Origin: Bacteroidetes bacterium UBA1952
GTDB lineage: Bacteria; Bacteroidota; Bacteroidia; Chitinophagales; Chitinophagaceae
Assembly (NCBI GenBank): GCA_002336725.1
Contig: DDEO01000233.1
Location: forward strand, 1 to 10,004
Direction: 5' to 3'
DNA: 10,004 nt
Positions 6,034 through 10,004 of the stretch are shown one piece after another (position 1 is the stretch's first letter; the number at the start of each line of letters is the position of its first letter). The position numbers were made by a program, and so were the translations under genes. The notes under the pieces were generated by a model. The model was given only the letters and a program-made list of their open reading frames with translations, was not told the DNA's origin and ran no database searches.

Positions 6034-6996
6034 ATGACGGACCAACCCACGGCGCAGGTGGCGCATCAATCTTTTGCCAACCGGCTCGCCAAAATGTGGA
6101 AGCATTATTCCAAGCTGGCGCGCCGCCAAAATGTGGCCTGCTTTCGGGTCTATGACCACGACCTGCCGCAGTATCCTTTCGTCATCGAGTGGCTCGACGG
6201 CGCGGTGTATGCCTCCGAATACCTGCGCCGTCACGGCATGGACGAAGAAGCGCACGCGCAATGGCTGGCCGAATGCCGCACGGTGATAGCCGCCGTCCTT
6301 GGTGTGGAAGAAAAAGATGTTTATCTCAAAGAACGCCGCCGGAAAATGGGCCGGCAAGATCAATACGAAAAGCTCACTGCTGAAAAAGTAGAGCGCATCG
6401 TTCCGGAAGCCGACCTGCATTTTATCCTCAACCTTTCTGATTACCTCGATACGGGCCTTTTTCTCGACCACCGCATCACGCGGGGCCGGGTGCGCGAAGA
6501 GGCCGAAGGCCAGAAAGTGCTGAACCTTTTTTGCTATACCGGCGCTTTTTCGGTACACGCGGCCAAAGGCGGCGCGGCCCAAGTGGTGTCGGTGGATATG
6601 AGCAAGACCTACATCAACTGGGCGAAGCGGAATATGCAGTTCAACAAGCTCTATGACGATGAAAAGCACCTTTTTTTGCAGGAAGATGTGCTGGAATGGA
6701 TTAAAGAACTGCCCCGCAACAGCTTCGACCTGATTGTGTGCGACCCGCCCACCTTCTCCAACAGCAAGCGCATGGAAGACACCTGGGACGTGCAGCGCGA
6801 CCATGTGCCGCTGCTCAAAAAACTCCTTGCGGCGCTCACGCCCGGCGGCGTGATTTATTTCAGCACCAACTGCCGCAATTTCACGCTCGACCGCGAAGCC
6901 CTGCCCACCGACCGCATCGAAGACATCACCCGCGCCACCACGCCTTTTGATTTTGAGGGCCGCCTGTTCCGGTATTGTTTTCGTATAGAGAAGTAA
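6034..6996 (+). CDS. rlmK: Stand-alone RlmK-type 23S rRNA methyltransferase
   Basis: A 320-aa class I S-adenosylmethionine-dependent methyltransferase that matches the C-terminal half (RlmK) of E. coli RlmKL, which makes m7G2069 in 23S rRNA. The match runs end to end: FANRLAKMWKHYSKLAR (14-30), CFRVYDHDLPQYPF (36-49), QYEKL (110-114), NLSDYLDTGLFLDHR (133-147), the SAM-binding NLFCYTGAFSVHAAKGG (164-180), SVDMSKTYINWAKRN (186-200), catalytic-type DPPTFSNSKRM (237-247), DVQRDHVPLL (252-261), FSTNCRNFTL (276-285) and EDITRATTPFDF (296-307). The THUMP/RlmL half is absent, so the enzyme would act only at the RlmK position or on a related site. Orthologues annotated simply as class I SAM-dependent methyltransferase are frequent in Bacteroidota. 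The gene is not tightly linked to its neighbours and is preceded by hairpin C. Confidence 0.85.
   Translation: MTDQPTAQVAHQSFANRLAKMWKHYSKLARRQNVACFRVYDHDLPQYPFVIEWLDGAVYASEYLRRHGMDEEAHAQWLAECRTVIAAVLGVEEKDVYLKERRRKMGRQDQYEKLTAEKVERIVPEADLHFILNLSDYLDTGLFLDHRITRGRVREEAEGQKVLNLFCYTGAFSVHAAKGGAAQVVSVDMSKTYINWAKRNMQFNKLYDDEKHLFLQEDVLEWIKELPRNSFDLIVCDPPTFSNSKRMEDTWDVQRDHVPLLKKLLAALTPGGVIYFSTNCRNFTLDREALPTDRIEDITRATTPFDFEGRLFRYCFRIEK
6401..6408. repeat. TTCCGGAA palindrome in rlmK
   Basis: Read as Val-Pro-Glu-Ala (GTT CCG GAA GCC), in the same frame as the copies at 626, 7407, 7794 and 8000. Confidence 0.6.
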
Positions 6997-7022
6997 TCCT
7001 TTACCTCAAATGGCACAATATC

Positions 7023-7062
7023 CTGTCACCCCTCTCCTTCGGAGAGGGGCCGGGGGTGAGGC
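7023..7062 (+). repeat. Hairpin repeat, copy B
   Basis: CCCCTCTCC (7029-7037) and GGAGAGGGG (7041-7049) form a 9-bp stem with loop TTC; TCACCCC (7026-7032) can instead pair with GGGGTGA (7053-7059). It matches copy A at 37 of 40 positions, with differences only in the loop. It lies in the 82-bp gap after rlmK and ends 16 nt before the hydrolase start, so it would sit in that mRNA leader if transcription begins upstream. Confidence 0.8.
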
Positions 7063-7078
7063 TTAATTTCCTATCACC

Positions 7079-7891
7079 ATGAAGCCGGTTTCTATCCCCG
7101 TTGGGGAAAATACTTTGAATGGAAAAGTGTGGAAGGGCGGGCCGCAACTGCTGCTGGCCTTCCACGGGTTCTCCAATAGCAGCGGCATTTTTGGCGGGCT
7201 GGCGCAAATGCTTTTGCCGCATTTCACCACCGTTGCCCTCGACTTGCCCGGCCACGGCAGCACCGAGTGGAACGAAAAAGAAATCCTGGATTATCCGGCG
7301 CTGTGCAAAATGGTGGCGGATTTATGCGCGGAATATGGCGTAGAAAAGCTGTCTTTGCTGGGCTTTAGCCTCGGCGGACGTGTGGCGCTGAGTACGCTTG
7401 TCGCCCTTCCGGAAAAAATCCGCTCCGTAACACTGCTGGCCCCCGACGGGTTGAAAACGAACCCCATTTTTGCCTATGCCAACGGCTCTTTTGCCGGAAA
7501 TTTTGTACTCGACGACCTCCACAAACATCCTTCGCGCTACGAGAAACTACTCACAATGCTCTATCGTCGCAAGGTTTTTTCGGAAAAGCTGTACCAGTTC
7601 TTTCTGTACCATCTCTCCCAAACAACTTACAACGATATGCTGCGCACCAGTTGGAAAGCACTGGGAAAACTGTATCCCAAACCGGCGCAGTTGCGGGCTG
7701 TTTTTGCCAGATATGACATCCCTGTACACCTGCTGATGGGCATCCACGACCCGGTGATAAAACTGAAAAACGGTGAATATTTTGCCGGCTTATTTCCGGA
7801 AAATGTAACGCTCCACAAGCTCCGGAAAGGCCACCGGCTGCTGACCGACGATGTGTATCCGGAGATTGCCCAAACGCTGTTGAATCCCTGA
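7079..7891 (+). CDS. Alpha/beta-fold hydrolase
   Basis: A 270-aa protein with a complete alpha/beta-hydrolase catalytic set. The oxyanion-hole strand is LLLAFHGFSNSS with HG at 29-30. LDLPGHG follows at 54-60, the nucleophile elbow GFSLGG has Ser97, the acid is probably Asp224 in MGIHDPV, and the base is His252 in RKGHRLL. Residues about 125-200 form the variable cap domain. The family includes esterases, lipases, MenH-like lyases and dienelactone hydrolases; the substrate cannot be deduced. There is no signal peptide, so it is cytoplasmic. ATG 7079 is the natural start, 16 nt after hairpin B, and the start gives the usual short N-terminal strand. The stop lies 14 nt before the glycosyltransferase, suggesting an operon and perhaps a role in lipid or envelope metabolism (inference). 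Confidence 0.88.
   Translation: MKPVSIPVGENTLNGKVWKGGPQLLLAFHGFSNSSGIFGGLAQMLLPHFTTVALDLPGHGSTEWNEKEILDYPALCKMVADLCAEYGVEKLSLLGFSLGGRVALSTLVALPEKIRSVTLLAPDGLKTNPIFAYANGSFAGNFVLDDLHKHPSRYEKLLTMLYRRKVFSEKLYQFFLYHLSQTTYNDMLRTSWKALGKLYPKPAQLRAVFARYDIPVHLLMGIHDPVIKLKNGEYFAGLFPENVTLHKLRKGHRLLTDDVYPEIAQTLLNP
7407..7414. repeat. TTCCGGAA palindrome in the hydrolase gene (1)
   Basis: Read as Leu-Pro-Glu-Lys (CTT CCG GAA AAA). Confidence 0.6.
7793..7802. repeat. TTTCCGGAAA palindrome in the hydrolase gene (2)
   Basis: Read as Phe-Pro-Glu-Asn. It starts a cluster of three copies (7794, 7896, 8000 for the octamer) spaced 102 and 104 nt across the hydrolase-glycosyltransferase junction. Confidence 0.65.
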
Positions 7892-7892
7892 A

Positions 7893-7904
7893 AATTTCCG
7901 GAAA
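7893..7904. repeat. TTTCCGGAAA palindrome filling an intergenic spacer
   Basis: The 14-nt gap between the hydrolase stop and the glycosyltransferase ATG is AAATTTCCGGAAAA. It is nearly identical to the 12-nt spacer at 5276-5287, although the flanking genes are unrelated. The palindrome sits where a ribosome-binding site should be. Confidence 0.8.
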
Positions 7905-7905
7905 A

Positions 7906-9033
7906 ATGTTTGTGTCTGTCCTCGTCGTGCTGCTCGTGCTTTATGCCGGATTGATGGTTGCCTACCGGCGCGGCTGGGACCGGACACCCGTGTTTAAAAT
8001 TCCGGAAAATTTCATCCCCAAAACCCGAATCGCCGTTATCATTCCGGCGCGCAACGAGGAAGACGCAATTAGTGCGTGTCTGCAAAGTCTGCTGGCGCAG
8101 GATTATCCTAAAGATTTCCTGCAAATCCTTGTGGTGGACGACCATTCCGACGATGGTACCGCGACGATTGTCGAAAATCTCGGTGTGCCGGTGATTCGCA
8201 TGGCAGCTTTCCCGCAGCCGGAAGGACAGGCTTTTAAGAAATACGCGCTGCAAAAAGGCATAGAAGCCGCCACCGATGCCGAACTGATTATTACCACTGA
8301 TGCCGACTGCACCGCCGGGCCGCAATGGCTGAAAACGGTGGCCGCTTTTTATGAAAAAGAAAAGCCCGCCGCTATCGTTGCGCCCGTTCGCTTTACCCCT
8401 TCGGCGGACTGGCTGGATATTTTCCAGACGCTTGATTTTGCTTCAATGCAGGGCATCACGGCGGCGGTAAATACGCTCGGTATCCGCACGATGGCCAACG
8501 GCGCGAACCTGGCTTTTTCCCGGAAATCTTTTGAGGCCGTAGGCGGCTATGAAGGCACCACCCATCTGGCTACCGGCGACGACTACCTGCTCATCCACAA
8601 AATGCAGGCGGCTTTTCCCGGAAAAATAAAATATCTGAAAGCCCGCGAAGCGATTGTGTCCACCGCGCCGCAACCCGATATGCTGTCCTTTTTTCAGCAG
8701 CGCATCCGCTGGGCCTCCAAGTCGGGAAAATATAAAGACACGCCGCTGACGGCGCAGTTGCTCTTGGTGTATGCCGTCAATCTGGCGCTGCTCGTGGCTT
8801 TTTTTGTAGCGTTTACACCGGCGTTGAGTTGGGGCGCTTTTCTGTTTTTGCTGGCCGCAAAGGCGGCGGCAGAGTTTTATTTTCTGGATCCGGTGCTGCG
8901 CTATTATCGTCTTTCGCATTTATCGCTCTATTTCCTGCTGCTGCAACCGCTGCACATTTGCTACATCGTGCTGGCGGGATTTCTGGGCTTTATGGGCAAA
9001 TATGAGTGGAAGGCGCGGACGGTGGGAGGCTAA
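7906..9033 (+). CDS. Membrane-bound family 2 glycosyltransferase
   Basis: A 375-aa inverting GT-A enzyme that transfers a sugar from a nucleotide-sugar to a lipid or polysaccharide acceptor at the inner membrane. One N-terminal membrane helix (about 3-20) is followed by the GT2 domain: AVIIPARNEEDAISACLQSL (43-62), VVDDHSDDGT (76-85), the metal-binding TDAD (131-134), NGANLAFSRKSFEAVGGY (198-215), the acceptor/base region TGDDYLL (223-229) and QQRIRW (264-269, the QxxRW motif of processive or ceramide-glucosyltransferase-like members). The C-terminal part has about three hydrophobic helices (284-304, 308-325, 340-363). It is the second gene of a likely pair with the hydrolase. Acceptor and sugar are unknown. 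The start ATG directly follows the palindromic spacer, and no better start exists. Confidence 0.92.
   Translation: MFVSVLVVLLVLYAGLMVAYRRGWDRTPVFKIPENFIPKTRIAVIIPARNEEDAISACLQSLLAQDYPKDFLQILVVDDHSDDGTATIVENLGVPVIRMAAFPQPEGQAFKKYALQKGIEAATDAELIITTDADCTAGPQWLKTVAAFYEKEKPAAIVAPVRFTPSADWLDIFQTLDFASMQGITAAVNTLGIRTMANGANLAFSRKSFEAVGGYEGTTHLATGDDYLLIHKMQAAFPGKIKYLKAREAIVSTAPQPDMLSFFQQRIRWASKSGKYKDTPLTAQLLLVYAVNLALLVAFFVAFTPALSWGAFLFLLAAKAAAEFYFLDPVLRYYRLSHLSLYFLLLQPLHICYIVLAGFLGFMGKYEWKARTVGG
8000..8007. repeat. TTCCGGAA palindrome near the glycosyltransferase start
   Basis: Read as Lys-Ile-Pro-Glu-Asn; flanked by AAA and AAATTT. It is the third of three copies spaced about 103 nt. Confidence 0.6.
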
Positions 9034-9300
9034 AGTCAGAAATCAAGGAAATCCGGGCGCGTGCTGCGGAAGGGAGGCGCTTTTTTTGCCACGAAGGACA
9101 CGAATGTTCACGAATACCGAAAGACAAAACCATTGACGAACCGGCCACGGCGTGAAGGACACGAATATTCACGAATGCCCCTTGAAGGCATGAATTCTGT
9201 TCTCTGGATACGCTTCCCCTGGATTCTGAAGTTTGATCCCGGAATTTTAAATTCTCCGGTTTCAAAATAGCTTTACACCGCCGCTCCCAAAATAATTTCT
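9034..9300. other. 267-bp intergenic region with a CACGAA-type repeat pair
   Basis: No credible gene. A 69-codon frame from GTG 9061 is open but translates the repeats (ATKDTNVHEYRK, EGHEYSRM), a familiar spurious product. Besides the repeat pair there is a T7 run at 9081-9087 without a good stem before it, and an A/T-rich imperfect inverted repeat at 9239-9259 (CCGGAATTT, one T, AAATT-CT-CCGG). No promoter for the next gene is clear. Confidence 0.55.
9093..9176 (+). repeat. Pair of 23-nt GAAGGACACGAAT[G/A]TTCACGAAT repeats
   Basis: Copies at 9093-9115 and 9154-9176 agree at 22 of 23 bases and are 61 nt apart. Each has the shorter internal repeat CACGAAT twice. The string resembles 'CACGAAGGACACGAA' intergenic repeats that I recall from many bacterial genomes; function unknown. 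Confidence 0.75.
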
Positions 9301-9714
9301 ATGCGCCGCATCATCTCTTTGGTTTCCGTTTTTCTGGTTCTCTTCCTGCTCGGCTGGGGCTATTGGTATTACTACAACCCCTACGGCGAAGGCACGCGAG
9401 TGGGAATGCTCCAGAAATTTGCCCGCAAAGGCAATGTTTTTAAAACCTACGAAGGCGAATTGCTTCAGGAAGGCTTTGGCAATCGCGGCGGAAACCTGAT
9501 GGCGCAATACTTCTTCTTTTCAGTAGAAGATGAAGCCGTAGCGGCCCAACTGGAGAAATACCAGGGCCAGAATATTAAGGTGCATTATACCCAATACCGC
9601 CGCTCGCTGCCGTGGCGCGGCGAAAACACCAGCAACCGCAATCAGGGCGGCGGACAATACATTGTAGATGGCGTAGAACCTGCACCCGAAACGCCGGGTA
9701 TGATGCGCTACTAA
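9301..9714 (+). CDS. Small membrane-anchored protein, uncharacterised Bacteroidota family
   Basis: A 137-aa protein. Residues 3-20 form one hydrophobic helix (ISLVSVFLVLFLLGWGYW) after a short basic start MRR, so a signal anchor or uncleaved signal is likely, with the rest outside the cytoplasm. The soluble part has YGEGTRVGMLQKFARKGNVF, KTYEGELLQEGFG, QYFFFSVEDE, KVHYTQY and SLPWRGE followed by YIVDGV. I recognise this pattern (YGEGTRxG, FKTYEGxLxQ, HYxxY, LPWRG) from a small family widespread in Bacteroidota, often wrongly labelled 6-phosphogluconate dehydrogenase; it has neither a Rossmann fold motif nor the size for that. The helix and the conserved beta-rich part suggest an envelope role, but no function is known to me. 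A 267-bp gap upstream indicates its own transcription unit. Confidence 0.75.
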   Translation: MRRIISLVSVFLVLFLLGWGYWYYYNPYGEGTRVGMLQKFARKGNVFKTYEGELLQEGFGNRGGNLMAQYFFFSVEDEAVAAQLEKYQGQNIKVHYTQYRRSLPWRGENTSNRNQGGGQYIVDGVEPAPETPGMMRY

Positions 9715-9729
9715 GGTTAGGTGTTAGGA

Positions 9730-9852
9730 GTTGATTGATGATGATGATGGTTGATAAGGTTGATGAGGTTGATTGTTGTTGATGGGGGTTGATTGTTGTT
9801 GATGAGAGTTGATGGGGTTGATTGGAGTTGATAAGGGTTGATAGTTGTTGAT
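9730..9852 (+). repeat. Degenerate GTTGAT array (12 copies), no cytosine
   Basis: GTTGAT occurs twelve times in 123 nt with irregular spacing. A higher-order unit of 18 nt, GGTTGATTGTTGTTGATG, is exact at 9767-9784 and 9787-9804. The + strand has no C at all from 9712 to 9860 (149 nt) and contains runs of G5, G4 and G3. Confidence 0.85.
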
Positions 9853-9853
9853 G

Positions 9854-9871
9854 GATTTTTCCGGAAAAATC
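9854..9871. repeat. GATTTTTCCGGAAAAATC 18-nt perfect palindrome
   Basis: The longest copy of the iterated CCGG palindrome in the window, perfect over 18 nt. It joins the end of the GTTGAT array to the ATCCG units. Confidence 0.8.
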
Positions 9872-9908
9872 TGTGTAAATCCGTATCATCCGCGTCATCC
9901 GTGTTCCA
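9854..9908 (-). repeat. Composite element: CGGAT-type repeat plus TTTCCGGAAA (copy 2)
   Basis: Three 9-nt units, ATCCGTATC, ATCCGCGTC and ATCCGTGTT, lie at 9879-9905. Read on the - strand the order is CACGGATG, CGGATG, CGGATTT and then the CCGG palindrome, the same order as at 3529-3570 on the + strand. Confidence 0.5.
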
Positions 9909-9930
9909 TTACGATCCATGAAACATGGCT

Positions 9931-9938
9931 TACCTTCG
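9931..9938 (+). promoter_or_regulatory. Possible -7 box (TACCTTCG) of glyS
   Basis: TACCTTCG fits TAnnTTTG with one mismatch and is followed by CGCCC, like the site at 5987. It lies 8 nt before ATG 9947, which would give a very short leader. A -33 TTTG is not evident. Confidence 0.35.
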
Positions 9939-9946
9939 CGCCCGCT

Positions 9947-10004
9947 ATGAACGCTACTCCGGCTACGTTGCCCAACCTGATTTCGCATTGCAAAGAATAC
10001 GGCT
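9947..10004 (+). CDS. glyS: Probable glycine--tRNA ligase, N-terminal fragment
   Basis: Only 19 codons are inside the window: MNATPATLPNLISHCKEYG, still open at the edge. The segment LISHCKEYG matches the N terminus of the alpha2-type glycyl-tRNA synthetases of Bacteroidota, where a similar (I)SHxKEYG runs into a conserved FVFxSSEIYxGL block. That block would lie just past the window end. The enzyme charges tRNA-Gly in the cytoplasm. A second frame from ATG 9925 is also open to the edge (MAYLRARYERYSGY) but I do not recognise its product. The call rests on a very short match. Confidence 0.5.
   Translation, partial: MNATPATLPNLISHCKEYG

Larger units (their letters stand above)
9715..9946. other. 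232-bp repeat-rich leader region upstream of the glyS start
   Basis: From left to right this holds a cytosine-free GTTGAT array, an 18-nt CCGG palindrome, three 9-nt ATCCG units, a small inverted repeat CCATG-AAA-CATGG (9916-9928), and a -7-like box. No gene is credible here on either strand. Confidence 0.6.

Noticed and set aside
6031..6804. 257-codon - strand frame opposite rlmK
   Set aside because: Long antisense frames are expected in G+C-rich coding DNA; the + strand product matches RlmK over its full length.
9061..9270. 69-codon + strand frame from GTG
   Set aside because: Its product is a translation of the CACGAA-type repeats, with no ribosome site and no family resemblance.
9575..9988. 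137-codon - strand frame
   Set aside because: It is antisense to the small membrane gene and reads the complement of the GTTGAT array as Asn/His/Gln/Ser/Thr low complexity.
9925..10004. Alternative open frame from ATG 9925 (MAYLRARYERYSGY)
   Set aside because: It is unrecognised and would overlap the -7-like box; the ATG 9947 frame resembles the GlyRS N terminus, although both run off the window.

Overview
The window reads as chromosomal DNA of a member of the Bacteroidota, probably the Chitinophagia/Saprospiria side of the phylum. This is an inference from gene content (short DapB, CvfB-like S1 protein, stand-alone RlmK, a small membrane protein family typical of the group, and an apparent alpha2-type glycyl-tRNA synthetase start), from weak Shine-Dalgarno signals, and from TAnnTTTG-like boxes. 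All ten credible genes lie on the + strand and coding density is about 87%. I see no rRNA, tRNA, CRISPR array, IS element or phage gene.

Layout. Positions 1-897 hold the 3' part of a UbiA-family prenyltransferase. Positions 939-2798 hold a 619-aa AlbA_2/GHKL ATP-binding protein of regulator or defence type, locally more A+T-rich than the genes downstream. Positions 2811-3527 are dapB (lysine/diaminopimelate synthesis). After a 364-bp gap come a CvfB-like S1 RNA-binding protein (3892-4725), an A-type Fe-S carrier (4922-5275), a secreted MORN/YwqK-like protein (5288-5905), a stand-alone RlmK-type 23S rRNA methyltransferase (6034-6996), an alpha/beta hydrolase (7079-7891), a membrane family-2 glycosyltransferase (7906-9033), a small membrane-anchored protein (9301-9714), and the first 19 codons of a probable glyS (9947 to the window end). 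Several neighbours are 12-14 nt apart and look co-transcribed (ATPase-dapB, Fe-S carrier-YwqK-like, hydrolase-glycosyltransferase). Overall this is a housekeeping and envelope mixture, not one pathway.

The most unusual content is not protein. (1) The palindrome TTCCGGAA, usually within TTTCCGGAAA, occurs 13 times in 10 kb where about 0.15 would be expected by chance. Two gene-gene spacers consist of almost nothing else. It behaves like a highly iterated palindrome, comparable in kind to cyanobacterial HIP1. (2) The larger gaps carry dispersed, structured repeats: three related hairpins, one with a compensatory base-pair change; a 14-nt CTTTCGTCTTTCTA tandem array; a 149-nt stretch without cytosine made of twelve GTTGAT units; a 23-nt CACGAA-type repeat pair; and two inverted copies of a composite element joining CGGAT-type repeats to the CCGG palindrome. 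I see no complete new enzymatic system. The candidate undescribed feature is this repeat and palindrome architecture.
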